From: Ancylobacter radicis
GTDB taxonomy: Bacteria > Pseudomonadota > Alphaproteobacteria > Rhizobiales > Xanthobacteraceae
Assembly: GCF_018449475.1 (NCBI RefSeq)
Contig: NZ_JAHCQH010000018.1
Coordinates: forward strand, 124,001 to 188,000
DNA length: 64,000 nucleotides
Direction: 5' to 3'
Part shown: in pieces, positions 8,340 to 17,403 of the stretch
How positions within the stretch are numbered: the stretch's first letter is position 1
Layout of the letters: every line of letters begins with the position of its first letter
Position numbers and translations under genes: made by a program
Notes under the pieces: model-generated
Database searches by the model: none
Told to the model about the DNA's origin: nothing
The model's input: only the letters and a program-made list of their open reading frames with translations

Positions 8340-9466
8340 ACGCCGCCCACCTCGTCGCCGCCCGTCGCACGGCGGTGGCGCCCCGGCGCGGCGCCTTCAA
8401 CGCGGTGGAGGCGCATGACCTTGCCGCCCCGGTGCTGCGCACGTGCCTCTCCGATGCCGGCATCCCGCCCGAGGCGGTCGGCCATGTCATCCTCGGCAAT
8501 GCGCTGTCCGGCGGCGGCAATGTCGCGCGTCTCGCCGCGCTGGCGGCGGGCATCCCCGCCCGCGTGCCGGCGCTCACCATGGACACGCAATGCTGCTCCG
8601 GGCTCGACGCCATCGCACTCGGCGCACGGCTCGTCGCGAGCGGCGCGGTGGAGATCGTGCTGGCCGGCGGGGTGGAAAGCTGGAGCCGCGCTCCCTTGCG
8701 CGCCCGCCGCCCGCGCTCGCCTGAGGACGCGCCGGCCTTTTACGACCGCCCGGCCTTCAGCCCCTTCCCGGACCGCGACCCGGACATGCTTGAGGCGATG
8801 GCGGCGCTCGCCGTCGAGCGCGGCTTTACCCGCGCCGCCCAGCACAATGTCGCGGTGGACAGCCACGCCAAGGCGCGAGCCGCGCGTGAGCGGATGGCGG
8901 CTGAGATCGTGCCGGTCGCCGGGCTCGCTCACGACGCCTTCACCCGCGATCTCACCCACCGCCTCGCCGCCCGCGCCCCGCTCGTCGCCGGGGAGGGGGC
9001 GTGCGCGCTCGACGCCACCACCGTCGCGGTGGAGGCGGATGCCGCCGCCTGCGTGCTGATCGTCTCCGGCGCTGTGAAAGAACGCCTTGGCCTGCCCTCC
9101 TGCATCGTCACGGCGGCCGCCTCAGTGGGAGGGGAGCCCGAGCGGCCTTATGATGCGCTGGTGCCGGCGGTGCGGGCGGTTCTGGATCAAACGGGTCTCG
9201 CTCTCGACGCGCTGGCCGTCATCGAACTGATGGAAGCCTCCGCCCCGCAGCTTCTGGAGAATCGGCGCCATCTGCCGCTGGCGGACGACCGGCTGAACCG
9301 CGGCGGTGGGGCGCTGGCGCGCGGCCATCCGGTCGGCGCGTCCGGCGCCATCCTTGGCGTGCGGCTGTTCCAGGAGCTGATGGACATGTCCGGCGGCGCG
9401 CGCGGCCTTGCCGCCATTGCCGCCGCCGGGGGGCTGGGCAGCGCACTTATGCTGCAACGCAGCTAA
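8336..9466 (+). CDS. Thiolase-like protein with atypical active site
   Basis: A 376-residue thiolase-fold protein. The nucleophile loop is present (TQCCSGLDA, Cys86) and so is the histidine motif (GGALARGHPVGASGA, His331). The C-terminal catalytic motif, normally CxGGGxG, reads AAAGGLG, with Ala362 in place of the second catalytic cysteine. The usual NEAF motif reads MEAS, losing its Asn. The enzyme may therefore not carry out normal thiolysis or condensation. ATG 8336 overlaps the ligase stop. Together with the ligase it suggests an acyl-CoA branch tied to biotin, function unproven. Confidence 0.8.
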   Translation: MNAAHLVAARRTAVAPRRGAFNAVEAHDLAAPVLRTCLSDAGIPPEAVGHVILGNALSGGGNVARLAALAAGIPARVPALTMDTQCCSGLDAIALGARLVASGAVEIVLAGGVESWSRAPLRARRPRSPEDAPAFYDRPAFSPFPDRDPDMLEAMAALAVERGFTRAAQHNVAVDSHAKARAARERMAAEIVPVAGLAHDAFTRDLTHRLAARAPLVAGEGACALDATTVAVEADAAACVLIVSGAVKERLGLPSCIVTAAASVGGEPERPYDALVPAVRAVLDQTGLALDALAVIELMEASAPQLLENRRHLPLADDRLNRGGGALARGHPVGASGAILGVRLFQELMDMSGGARGLAAIAAAGGLGSALMLQRS

Positions 9467-9582
9467 GCCTTTGTTTGCGTGCCGCCTCCGGTTGTGCAGG
9501 ATTGCTGACTGGAATCATTCTCTCGGACGTCTCGCCGGCGCGGGGGCAAGAACGGACCAACCGGAATGACGGACCAACCGGC

Positions 9583-10368
9583 ATGAACGTGATCTCATCC
9601 CGCCAGCAGGACATCCTCATGCTGGCGCGGGCGCAGGGGCGCGTCAGCGTGGAGGATCTGGCGGGGCGTTTCGACGTCTCCCCGCAGACCATCCGCAAGG
9701 ATCTCAACGATCTCTGCGTGCGCCGGCTGATGTCGCGCGTGCATGGCGGCGCCGTGGTCGCCTCGGGCGTGGAGAACCTCGCCTATGAGGCCCGCCGCGC
9801 CATGGCGCAGGGCGCCAAGCGCGCCATCGCCGAGGCCGCCGCCGACATGGTGCCGAACCGCGCCTCGCTGTTCATCAATATCGGCACCACGACGGAAGAG
9901 GTGGCCCGCGCGCTGGGCGACCATGAGGACCTCCTGGTCATCACCAACAACCTCAATGTCGCGACGCTGCTCTACCGCCACCCGAAGATCGAGCTGATCA
10001 TGGCCGGCGGCCCGGTGCGCCATGCCGATGGCGCGGTGATCGGCTCGGCGGCGGTGGATTTCGTCCGCCAGTTCCGCGTCGACTATGCGGTGATCGGCGC
10101 CTCCGCCATCGAGGAAGACGGCACGCTGCTGGATTTCGACTATCGCGAGGTGCAGGTCGCCCGCGCCATCATCGACAATGCGCGCCAGGTCATTCTGGTG
10201 GCCGACCGCTCCAAGCTGGAGCGCACCGCCCCCGTGCGCATCGGGGCCATGGCGGAGATCGACACCTTCGTCACCGACGTCGTCTCCTCCCCCTCGCTGC
10301 GCGACGTCTGCGCCCGCGACGCGGTGGAACTGATCGAGGTCGGCTCGCGCGACGAGGACGCGTTCTAG
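9583..10368 (+). CDS. DeoR/GlpR-family transcriptional regulator
   Basis: A 261-residue regulator. An N-terminal DeoR helix-turn-helix covers residues about 5-55 (RVSVEDLAGRFDVSPQTIRK, then a C-terminal HGGA). The sugar-phosphate sensing domain follows, with INIGTTTEEVARAL and YAVIGASAIEEDGTLLDFD. It is most like GlpR-type repressors of glycerol-3-phosphate use, but no glp gene is nearby. ATG 9583 is chosen because the HTH begins just after it; the open frame extends 36 codons further upstream. A short duplication, GACGGACCAACCGG, lies just before the start. Confidence 0.82.
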   Translation: MNVISSRQQDILMLARAQGRVSVEDLAGRFDVSPQTIRKDLNDLCVRRLMSRVHGGAVVASGVENLAYEARRAMAQGAKRAIAEAAADMVPNRASLFINIGTTTEEVARALGDHEDLLVITNNLNVATLLYRHPKIELIMAGGPVRHADGAVIGSAAVDFVRQFRVDYAVIGASAIEEDGTLLDFDYREVQVARAIIDNARQVILVADRSKLERTAPVRIGAMAEIDTFVTDVVSSPSLRDVCARDAVELIEVGSRDEDAF

Positions 10369-10387
10369 GGGGCGGAGGCTCGTCCAT

Positions 10388-10498
10388 CGTCATCCCCGTC
10401 CCCGGACTTGATCCGGGGATCACCCCGGGGATCCACGACTTTCTTGCTGCCCGAACCCGGCCAAGTCGTGGATGGCCGGATCAAGTCCGGCCATGACG
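10388..10498. repeat. Intergenic palindromic repeat, family A copy 1
   Basis: A roughly 110-base element begins CGTCATCCCCG and ends CCGGCCATGACG. It has internal arms such as CCGGACTTGATCCGGGGAT and GGATCAAGTCCGG, plus GATCCACGACTT matched by AAGTCGTGGAT. The same layout recurs at 13350, 14124, 20913 and 63925. Only noncoding positions are occupied. No terminal transposase or direct repeats were seen. Confidence 0.78.
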
Positions 10499-10610
10499 GC
10501 GCTCCCGGTATCCACGCGTCGGACCACCCCGCCGAAGTTACAACACAGGGGTGGTTAGCGCCCGGCGCGTCATGGCCTACACTCCGCGCCCCATCTGCCG
10601 GAGGATCGAC

Positions 10611-11573
10611 ATGGAACTGCGCCGCCTTGGCCGCTCCGACATTCTTGTCCCGCCGCTGTGCTTCGGCGGCAATGTGTTCGGCTGGACCGCCGACGAAGCG
10701 ACCTCGTTCCGCCTGCTCGACGGGCTGGTCGAGGCCGGCTTCACCTTCATCGACACGGCGGATGTCTATTCGCGCTGGGCTCCCGGCAATCAGGGCGGCG
10801 AATCCGAGGCGATCATCGGCCGCTGGATGAAGGCGCGCGGCAATCGCGACAAGCTCATCATCGCCACCAAGGTGGGCTCCGATATGGGCCTCGGCCGGGT
10901 CAGCCTTGCCCCCGACTATATCCGAAGCGCGGTGGAGGCCTCGCTCACGCGGCTGCAGACCGACCGCATCGACCTCTACCAGTCGCATTGGGACGACCCG
11001 GACACCCCGTTCGAGGAGGTGCTCGGCGCCTATGACGAGCTGATCCGCGCCGGCAAGGTGCGGCTCATCGGCGCTTCCAACCTCACCCCCGCCCGGCTGT
11101 TCGAGGCGCTGGCGGTGGCGGCGCGCGAGAAGCTGCCGCGCTACGAGACGCTCCAGCCGGAATATAACCTCTGCGAGCGCGCCGGCTTCGAAGCCGAGCT
11201 GGAACCGCTGTGCCGCGGCAATGGGCTCGGCGTCATCACCTATTTCTCGCTCGCCGCCGGCTTCCTGACCGGCAAGTACCGCAGCGCGGCGGATGCGGGC
11301 AAAAGCCCGCGTGGGGAAGAGGTGGTCGGCAAATATCTCAACCCGCGCGGCCTCGCCATCCTCGCCGCGCTTGATCAGGTCTCGGCCGCCCATGAGGCGA
11401 GCCCGGCGCAGGTGGCGCTCGCCTGGGTGATGGCACGCCCGAGCGTCACCGCCGCCATCGCCAGCGCCTCGAAGCCCGAACAGCTCGGCGATCTCCTCGC
11501 CGCCGCCCATCTCACCCTCTCGGGCAGCGAGATCGCCGCGCTCGACGCCGCGAGCCGCTGGAAGGACGCCTGA
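10611..11573 (+). CDS. Aldo/keto reductase
   Basis: A 320-residue AKR of the YajO/Tas-like group. The tetrad is Asp48 and Tyr53 ([11 protein letters not shown]), Lys87 ([11 protein letters not shown]) and His126 (LYQSHWDDP). The cofactor region is present near the C-terminus ([18 protein letters not shown]). A GGAGG at 10600 is well placed for ATG 10611. The stop overlaps the adenine deaminase start as TGATG, so the pair is translationally coupled. The functional link to purine salvage is not obvious, and the substrate is unknown. Confidence 0.87.
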   Translation: MELRRLGRSDILVPPLCFGGNVFGWTADEATSFRLLDGLVEAGFTFIDTADVYSRWAPGNQGGESEAIIGRWMKARGNRDKLIIATKVGSDMGLGRVSLAPDYIRSAVEASLTRLQTDRIDLYQSHWDDPDTPFEEVLGAYDELIRAGKVRLIGASNLTPARLFEALAVAAREKLPRYETLQPEYNLCERAGFEAELEPLCRGNGLGVITYFSLAAGFLTGKYRSAADAGKSPRGEEVVGKYLNPRGLAILAALDQVSAAHEASPAQVALAWVMARPSVTAAIASASKPEQLGDLLAAAHLTLSGSEIAALDAASRWKDA

Positions 11574-13285
11574 TGACCAAGCTTTCCCCCGCCGAGATCG
11601 GCCGTTTCATCGATGCCGGGCGCGGCGTGGCGCCGGCGGACCTCGTCATCAAAAACGTCCAGCTGCTCGACGTCATCACCGGCGCCATCACGCAGACCGA
11701 CATCGCCATCGTCGGCAACCGCATCGTCGGCACCTATGACCGCTATGACGGCGCGCGCGAGATCGACGGCACCGGCCTGTTCGCCGTGCCGGGCTTCATC
11801 GACACCCATCTGCATGTCGAATCCTCGCTGGTCACCCCGCTGGAATTCGACCGCTGCGTGCTGCCGCATGGCGTCACCACGGCGATCTGCGACCCGCACG
11901 AGATCGCCAATGTGCTGGGTGCGGAGGGCATCCGCTATTTCCAGCGTTGCGCCGAGCAGACCATCATGGATCTGCGGGTGCAGCTCTCCTCCTGCGTGCC
12001 GGCCACCGCCTTCGAGACCTCGGGCGCCGAACTCGACGCGGGCGACCTCATCGCCCTCACCGGCCACGCCTCGGGCATCGGCCTTGCCGAGTTCATGAAT
12101 TTCCCCGGCGTACTGTTCAAGGAGGCCGGCTGCCTCGCCAAGCTCTCCGCCTTCTCCGACGGGCGGATCGACGGCCATGCCCCGCTGCTGGGCGGGCGCG
12201 ACCTCAATGGCTACATCGCCGCCGGCATCCGCACCGAGCATGAGGCGACCGCGCTGGCGGAAGCCCGCGAGAAGCTGATGAAGGGCATGACGGTGCTGAT
12301 CCGCGAGGGCTCCGTCTCCAAGGACCTGCACGCGCTGATCCCGCTGATCACGGCCGATACCTCCGCCTTCCTCGCCTTCTGCACCGATGACCGCAACCCG
12401 CTCGACATCGCCGAGGAAGGCCATCTCGACTACATGATCCGCACCGCCATCGCGCGCGGCGCGCCGCTGCACCATGTCTACCGGGTGGCGAGCTGGTCGG
12501 CGGCCAACGCCTTCGGCCTCACCGATCGCGGCCTCATCGCGCCGGGCCGGCGCGCCGACATCGTGCTGCTGGACGATCTGGAAGCCTGCTCGGTGCGTCA
12601 GGTCATCTCGGCCGGCCGGCTGGTCACGGATGAGTTATTCGCCACCCGCGCCGGCGTCGAGCCGGTCGGGCTCGAATCGATGAAGGCGGAGGCGGTGAGC
12701 GCGGATGATTTCCGCATTCCTGCCACCGCGCCGGCGACGCGGGTGATGGGCGTGGTGCCCGGCCGCATCATCACCGAGGACCTGACCTTCGACCTGCCGG
12801 TGATCGACGGCGAAAAGCGGGTCGATCTCGACAAGGATGCGGTCAAGGTCTGCGTCGTCGCCCGCCACGGCAAGAACGACAATATTGGCCGCGGCTTCGT
12901 GCATGGCTTCGGCATGAAGCGCGGCGCCATAGCCTCCTCGGTCGGCCATGACAGCCACAATATCTGCGTCGTCGGCGCCGACGAGGCGGACATGGCGGCA
13001 GCGGTCAACCGGCTGATCGCCATCAAGGGCGGCTTCGTGGTGGCCGAGGGCGGGCAGGTCACCGCCGAACTGGCGCTTCCCGTCGCCGGCCTCATGTCCG
13101 CCGGCTCTTTCGAGGAGGTGCATGACAGCCTCATCCCGCTGCGCGCCGCCGCCAAGGCCCTCGGCGTCGTGCTGGCCGAGCCGTTCCTGCAGGTCGCCTT
13201 CCTGCCGCTGCCGGTGATCCCGCACCTGAAGATTACCGATCACGGCATGTTCGACGTCGACGCCTTCGCGCCCGTGGAGGGGTAG
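11573..13285 (+). CDS. ade: Adenine deaminase
   Basis: A 570-residue metal-dependent amidohydrolase that converts adenine to hypoxanthine and ammonia in purine salvage. The metal-binding start is [16 protein letters not shown]. Family motifs follow: [50 protein letters not shown], and [14 protein letters not shown] in the C-terminal domain. Length is right for bacterial Ade. It begins one base inside the upstream aldo/keto reductase stop. A family A repeat follows, with no clear T-tract terminator. Confidence 0.93.
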   Translation: MTKLSPAEIGRFIDAGRGVAPADLVIKNVQLLDVITGAITQTDIAIVGNRIVGTYDRYDGAREIDGTGLFAVPGFIDTHLHVESSLVTPLEFDRCVLPHGVTTAICDPHEIANVLGAEGIRYFQRCAEQTIMDLRVQLSSCVPATAFETSGAELDAGDLIALTGHASGIGLAEFMNFPGVLFKEAGCLAKLSAFSDGRIDGHAPLLGGRDLNGYIAAGIRTEHEATALAEAREKLMKGMTVLIREGSVSKDLHALIPLITADTSAFLAFCTDDRNPLDIAEEGHLDYMIRTAIARGAPLHHVYRVASWSAANAFGLTDRGLIAPGRRADIVLLDDLEACSVRQVISAGRLVTDELFATRAGVEPVGLESMKAEAVSADDFRIPATAPATRVMGVVPGRIITEDLTFDLPVIDGEKRVDLDKDAVKVCVVARHGKNDNIGRGFVHGFGMKRGAIASSVGHDSHNICVVGADEADMAAAVNRLIAIKGGFVVAEGGQVTAELALPVAGLMSAGSFEEVHDSLIPLRAAAKALGVVLAEPFLQVAFLPLPVIPHLKITDHGMFDVDAFAPVEG

Positions 13286-13349
13286 GGGCGAGGGGACTGC
13301 AATGTGGTGGACGCGTGACGCATCAATGGAAGGCGAGCCCCCTTAGGGT

Positions 13350-13442
13350 CGTCATGGCCGGACTTGATCCGGCCATCCACGCCTTCCCCACCGCTGCACC
13401 CGGCCAAAGTCGTGGATCCCCGGGTCAAGTCCGGGGATGACG
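13350..13442. repeat. Intergenic palindromic repeat, family A copy 2
   Basis: The element starts CGTCATGGCCGGACTTGATC and ends GTCAAGTCCGGGGATGACG, with paired inner words CATCCACG and CGTGGATC. It sits between ade and a convergent hypothetical gene, so it could serve as a transcript-end structure for both. Unlike copy 1, its left arm uses GGCCGG and its right arm CCCCGG. Confidence 0.78.
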
Positions 13443-13471
13443 GCGTGAGGACGACGGCGGGCGTGACGAGC

Positions 13472-13966
13472 TCACTTGCATGACAATGTGCCGGCCGTTG
13501 CGATCTCCGGTGCGGAAACGCGCGTCCAGGTGCCGGCTGTCTTGCGCCATTCTTCCTTCCGCTCGAAAATCTGTGAACCAAGCTTTGCCGAGATCAGGAT
13601 GTTGATTTCCGACCCCGCCTTGACTTGCGGGTAAAAGCTTGTCGCCTCCTTACCAAAGGAAAAGCTGGTATCGCCTTTCAACGTGCCTGAGGTCGGCTCG
13701 CACAGTTTGATGTTGAAAGAGCCGGGCACATTCGTCGCCTGCTTTTCCAGATAGACCATCTGGCTGGCGCCCATATCGAGTACTTGCCCGACATATAAAC
13801 GCTCATCCTGCTCAAGAACGGGCTCTTGTGCCAGTCGCTCCGCAATACGAGACAGATCGGCCGAAAGGTCAGCCGGCTGAATAAAGGCGTAATAGCTGAT
13901 CAGCGTCCCGCCCACCGTCGCGATGAAGCCGATAATAGCCATCGTCCGTTCTATGAATGCCCACAT
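13472..13966 (-). CDS. Hypothetical membrane-anchored protein
   Basis: A 164-residue protein that I do not recognise. One N-terminal hydrophobic helix (residues about 8-28, AIIGFIATVGGTLISYYAFI) is followed by a short acidic helical segment. A soluble, beta-rich domain of about 110 residues comes next, with two cysteines (one late, one penultimate). This suggests a single-pass protein with an extracytoplasmic domain. Base composition is less GC-rich than the flanking genes, and it is flanked on both sides by family A repeats, consistent with a recently inserted orphan. No neighbour hints at function. Confidence 0.6.
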   Translation of the reverse strand: MWAFIERTMAIIGFIATVGGTLISYYAFIQPADLSADLSRIAERLAQEPVLEQDERLYVGQVLDMGASQMVYLEKQATNVPGSFNIKLCEPTSGTLKGDTSFSFGKEATSFYPQVKAGSEINILISAKLGSQIFERKEEWRKTAGTWTRVSAPEIATAGTLSCK

Positions 13967-14332
13967 CCCAGATAACCCCCGTCCGCCCCATTCAATTTAG
14001 GCGAATGCTTTTCAGGTGTCGAGATTGCTGGCCTCTTATCTGAGGCAGCGAGAGAAACTGGCCCACTATGACAATTTTAGAGGCCACGACTTACTTGCCA
14101 CTGCGGCCTGGTCACTCCTACGCCGTCAGGACCGGGCTTGACCCGCTCCTCCACGCCTTTGGTCCATCGCTGGGAAGTCGTGGATCCCCGGATCAAGTCC
14201 GGGGATGACGGGGGGGGGGATGGTTGGTCGCGGCCGGCTGGCCCCCTGACGGTTTTCAGGGTGCCGCCCCCCGGCGCGATCTGCTAGACCCTTCGCCCGA
14301 CCCTCGACCCTTCGCCGAGACCCGCGCCCGCC
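13967..14332. other. 366-base gene-free stretch
   Basis: This gap between the divergent hypothetical gene and plsC holds repeat copy 3, a run of ten G at 14210-14219, and otherwise unremarkable sequence. It should contain both promoters, but no convincing -35/-10 pair was recognised. Confidence 0.6.
14124..14210. repeat. Intergenic palindromic repeat, family A copy 3
   Basis: A decayed left half (CGTCAGGACCGGGCTTGACC) is followed by an intact right half ending CCGGATCAAGTCCGGGGATG plus ACG. The central TCCACGCC / GTGGATCC words are present. Its right end runs into a ten-G homopolymer. Confidence 0.72.
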
Positions 14333-15097
14333 ATGCCCCGCCTGCGCTCCGCTGTCTTTCTTGTCCTGCTGGTGCTGTGGACGGTTCTGCTCGCGCCGAG
14401 CATTCCCTATTACAAGCTGCGCAATGAGCCGGCGCGCACGCGGGGCTTCTCGCGCTTCTGGGCGCGCGGGGTGCTCGCCATATTGCGCCTCGTCGGCGTT
14501 TCCTACCGCACCATTGGCGAGAGCAACCGCCCGAGCGGGCCGGCGCTCTATGTCGCCAACCATCAGTCGACCTTCGAGACCATTGCCATCGCCGTGCTGG
14601 TGCCCGATGTCGCCATCGTGCTGAAGGAAGAACTCTACCGCATCCCGGTCTTCGGCTGGTTCCTGAAGCATTCGCCGATGATCGCCATCGACCGGGCCGG
14701 CGGCGGGGCGGCGATGAAGAAGATGTTCCGCGAGGGCCGCGCGGCGGCCGGCGAGGGGCGCAGCCTGCTGATTTTCCCTGAGGGCACGCGCCAGAAGGTG
14801 GATGCGCGCGGCGAGTTCCAGCGCGGCGTGGTGCTGCTCTACAAGGCGCTCGGCCTGCCCGTGGTGCCGATGGTGCACAATGCCGGGCTGTTCTGGCTGG
14901 CGCGCAGCTTCCAGATCAGGCCGGGGACGATCACCGTCTCCTTCCTGCCGCCGATTCCCCCCGGCCTGCCCGAGGCGGCGTTCATGGAACGGCTGCATGC
15001 CGGCATTTACGACGAGCGCGACCGGCTGGTGGCGCAGGTGATAGGCGAGACGACAGACCAGACGACAGGCGCCCCCGGCGCCGGGAGTGACGCATGA
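14333..15097 (+). CDS. plsC: 1-acyl-sn-glycerol-3-phosphate acyltransferase
   Basis: A 254-residue membrane-bound acyltransferase that makes phosphatidic acid from lysophosphatidic acid. An N-terminal hydrophobic helix covers residues 5-22. The catalytic motif is NHQSTFET, with His77 and a Glu at the position usually held by Asp (HX4E for HX4D). The substrate motif FPEGTR and the later VPMVHNAG block are present. The stop overlaps the next gene as ATGA. HX4E variants are seen in other alphaproteobacterial members, so activity is still expected. Confidence 0.87.
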   Translation: MPRLRSAVFLVLLVLWTVLLAPSIPYYKLRNEPARTRGFSRFWARGVLAILRLVGVSYRTIGESNRPSGPALYVANHQSTFETIAIAVLVPDVAIVLKEELYRIPVFGWFLKHSPMIAIDRAGGGAAMKKMFREGRAAAGEGRSLLIFPEGTRQKVDARGEFQRGVVLLYKALGLPVVPMVHNAGLFWLARSFQIRPGTITVSFLPPIPPGLPEAAFMERLHAGIYDERDRLVAQVIGETTDQTTGAPGAGSDA

Positions 15098-16374
15098 GCG
15101 AGCAGGCGGGCAGGCCGATGGACGAGCCGATGGACGAGAACGCGGCCATCGTCATTCTTGGTGCCGGGCAGGGCGGCTTTCAGGCCGCCGCCTCGCTGCG
15201 CGAAGCCGGTCATGCCGGGCCGATCACGCTGATCGGCGACGAGCCGGGCCTGCCCTATCAGCGCCCGCCACTGTCCAAGGCCTATATGAAGGGCGATGCG
15301 GGAATCGAGCAGATCGAGCTGCGCGCCGCCGCCTTCTATGCCGACCACGCCATCACGCTGGTCGAGGGACGGGCCGTGGCCATCGAGCGGGAGGCGCGGC
15401 GCGTGCGGATGGAGGACGGATCGGTCCATTCCTACGCCCATCTCATCCTCGCCACCGGCGCCCGCAACCGCCCGCTGCCGGTGCCCGGCCGGGAGCTTTC
15501 CGGCGTCTATTACCTGCGCACCCGCGCCGATGCCGATGTGCTGAAGGCCAGGCTCCCCGCCGCCCGCCATGTGGTGGTGATCGGCGCCGGCTTTATCGGG
15601 CTGGAATTCGCCGCCGTGGCCCGCGCCCTCGGCCATGAGGTGCTGGTGCTGGAAGCGGCCGCCCGCCCGCTCGCCCGCGCCGTCTCGACGCAGATGTCGG
15701 CTTTCTTCGCGGACGAACATCGCGCCATGGGCGTCGATCTGCGCTGCGGCGCCGGCGTGGTCGGGCTGGTGGGCGAGGGCGGCCACGTCACCGGGGTTTC
15801 GGCGACGGACGGCACCATCCACCCGGCCGATTTCGTGCTGGTCGGCATCGGCGTCGCGCCCAATGTCGAGCTGGCCGCGGAGGCCGGGCTGGAGGTGAGC
15901 AACGGCATCGTGGTGGACGCGCATCTGGCGACCCTCGATCCCGCCATTTCCGCGCTGGGCGACGCGGTGGCCTATCCCAGCGTGCATGCCGGCATGATGG
16001 CGCGGCTGGAATCGGTGCAGAACGCGGTCGATCAGGCGCGTTCGATCGCCGCCCGGCTGACCGGCAAGGTCGGGCCGGCCGGGGAGCCGCTGCCCTATAC
16101 CGCCGTGCCGTGGTTCTGGAGCGATCAGGCCGATCTCAAATTGCAGATCGTCGGCATCGCCGGGCCGACCGACCTCGCCGTGCTGCGCGGCGACCCGGCC
16201 TCGCGCCGCTTCTCGGTGTTCCGCTTCCATGAGCGCCGGCTGACCGCCATCGAGAGCGTCAACCGGCCGGCCGACCACATGCTCGGCCGCCGCCTGCTCG
16301 CCGGCACGCCGCGCCTCACCCCGGAGGAAGCGGGCGATGAGAGCTTCGATCTGAAAAGCCTGCTGGCGAAGTAG
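15094..16374 (+). CDS. FAD/NAD(P)-dependent ferredoxin reductase-like oxidoreductase
   Basis: A 426-residue flavoprotein of the rubredoxin/putidaredoxin reductase group that passes electrons from NAD(P)H to a small iron-sulfur protein. The FAD Rossmann motif is VILGAGQGGFQAA near residue 17 and the NAD(P) motif is VVVIGAGFIGLEFAA. The late FAD motif is SALGDAVAYP, and a C-terminal reductase domain follows (VPWFWSDQADLKLQ). No ferredoxin, oxygenase or P450 is adjacent. Its start overlaps the plsC stop, but a biochemical link to lipid synthesis is not apparent. Confidence 0.87.
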   Translation: MSEQAGRPMDEPMDENAAIVILGAGQGGFQAAASLREAGHAGPITLIGDEPGLPYQRPPLSKAYMKGDAGIEQIELRAAAFYADHAITLVEGRAVAIEREARRVRMEDGSVHSYAHLILATGARNRPLPVPGRELSGVYYLRTRADADVLKARLPAARHVVVIGAGFIGLEFAAVARALGHEVLVLEAAARPLARAVSTQMSAFFADEHRAMGVDLRCGAGVVGLVGEGGHVTGVSATDGTIHPADFVLVGIGVAPNVELAAEAGLEVSNGIVVDAHLATLDPAISALGDAVAYPSVHAGMMARLESVQNAVDQARSIAARLTGKVGPAGEPLPYTAVPWFWSDQADLKLQIVGIAGPTDLAVLRGDPASRRFSVFRFHERRLTAIESVNRPADHMLGRRLLAGTPRLTPEEAGDESFDLKSLLAK

Positions 16375-16457
16375 GACGCGCCCGGACGCCTTGGACTGAT
16401 TACCCTGATCGTCCACCTGACTGCACTGACTGGCCACGCCTGAGCCGCGCTGATACC

Positions 16458-16493
16458 ATCGGAAAACACCCCGTCGCGCGGAATTTCCGATGG
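16458..16493. promoter_or_regulatory. Inverted repeat overlapping the LysR gene start
   Basis: CCATCGGAAA at 16457-16466 is matched by its reverse complement TTTCCGATGG at 16484-16493, which includes the LysR start codon. The same CATCGG/CCGATG half-sites recur after the LysR gene at 17417-17437. This fits an autoregulatory LysR-type site, but binding is inferred. Confidence 0.5.
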
Positions 16494-17401
16494 CCTTCTC
16501 GCTGCGCCAGCTGCAATATTTCATCGCCGTGGCGGAGAAGGGCTCGGTGTCCTCCGCCGCCCATACCCTGTCCATCTCGCAATCGACGATGACCGAGGCG
16601 CTGCGCGAGCTGGAGCTGGACCTCGGCTTCAAGCTGCTGGAGCGCCACGCCCGCGGCGCCGCCCTCACCCTGAAGGGCCACCAGTTCCTGCGCCATGCGC
16701 GCAAGATTCTCGGCGATGTCGCCGATGCCCGCCGCGCGCTGGCCGGGGCCGAGGCGACGGCGTTGACGGGGAGGCTGTCCATCGGCGTCACCCCGCTGGT
16801 CGCCGGCTATATCTATCCCGATCTGATCGCCCGCTTCCGCCGCGCCTTTGCCGGCGTCACCGTCGAGGCGGTGGAGGATGCGGGCGATTATCTCGAACAT
16901 CTGCTGATCGGTGGCGAGCTGGATGTCGCGGTGATGGTGCTGCCACAGGAGCGCCGCTCGCCCGCCCTGCAGACGGAAACCGTTGAAATATCACCCTATC
17001 GTCTATGGACGCCGCTCGGCCACCGGGCGCTGGCGCAGGAGCGGGTGAGCCTGCGCGATCTCTCCGGCGAGCCGCATGTGCTGCTCACCATCGACGAGAT
17101 CGCCGAGGCCTCCGAGGTGGTGTGGCGCCGCCTCGGCATCCGCCCGCCGGTCGCCTTCCGCACCCGTTCGGTCGAGGCGGTGCGCTCGCTGGTGGCGACC
17201 GGGGCGGGCGTTGCCGTGCTGCCGGACCTCACCTACCGGCCATGGTCGCTGGAAGGCGACAAGATCGAGGCCCGCGCGCTGATCGACGAGGTGCCGGCGG
17301 TCGAGGTGGCGACCGCCTGGCGGCGCGGCTCCCCGCTCTCGGCCGCCGCCGCCGGCTTCGTCGCGCTGGCGGCGACCCGGCACGCCGGGCGGGGGCGCTG
17401 A
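16490..17401 (+). CDS. LysR-family transcriptional regulator
   Basis: A 303-residue LysR-type regulator. The N-terminal helix-turn-helix is clear (LRQLQYFIAVAEKGSVSSAA then SISQSTMTEALRELE). The periplasmic-binding-like effector domain begins near residue 90 (GRLSIGVTPLVAGY) and ends with TGAGVAVLPDLTYRPW. It lies directly upstream of, and in the same direction as, the putrescine-type importer operon. Palindromes with the same half-site lie on both sides of the gene, so it probably controls itself and the importer. The effector, perhaps a polyamine, is a guess. Confidence 0.88.
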   Translation: MAFSLRQLQYFIAVAEKGSVSSAAHTLSISQSTMTEALRELELDLGFKLLERHARGAALTLKGHQFLRHARKILGDVADARRALAGAEATALTGRLSIGVTPLVAGYIYPDLIARFRRAFAGVTVEAVEDAGDYLEHLLIGGELDVAVMVLPQERRSPALQTETVEISPYRLWTPLGHRALAQERVSLRDLSGEPHVLLTIDEIAEASEVVWRRLGIRPPVAFRTRSVEAVRSLVATGAGVAVLPDLTYRPWSLEGDKIEARALIDEVPAVEVATAWRRGSPLSAAAAGFVALAATRHAGRGR

Positions 17402-17403
17402 AT

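Noticed and set aside
10388..14210. Three closely spaced repeats considered as a CRISPR array
   Set aside because: The units are palindromic, unequally spaced by kilobases and separated by genes; there are no short regular spacers and no cas genes.
15007..16791. 594-codon minus-strand open frame
   Set aside because: Antisense to the ferredoxin-reductase-like gene, whose FAD and NAD motifs are intact; no motif in the antisense product.
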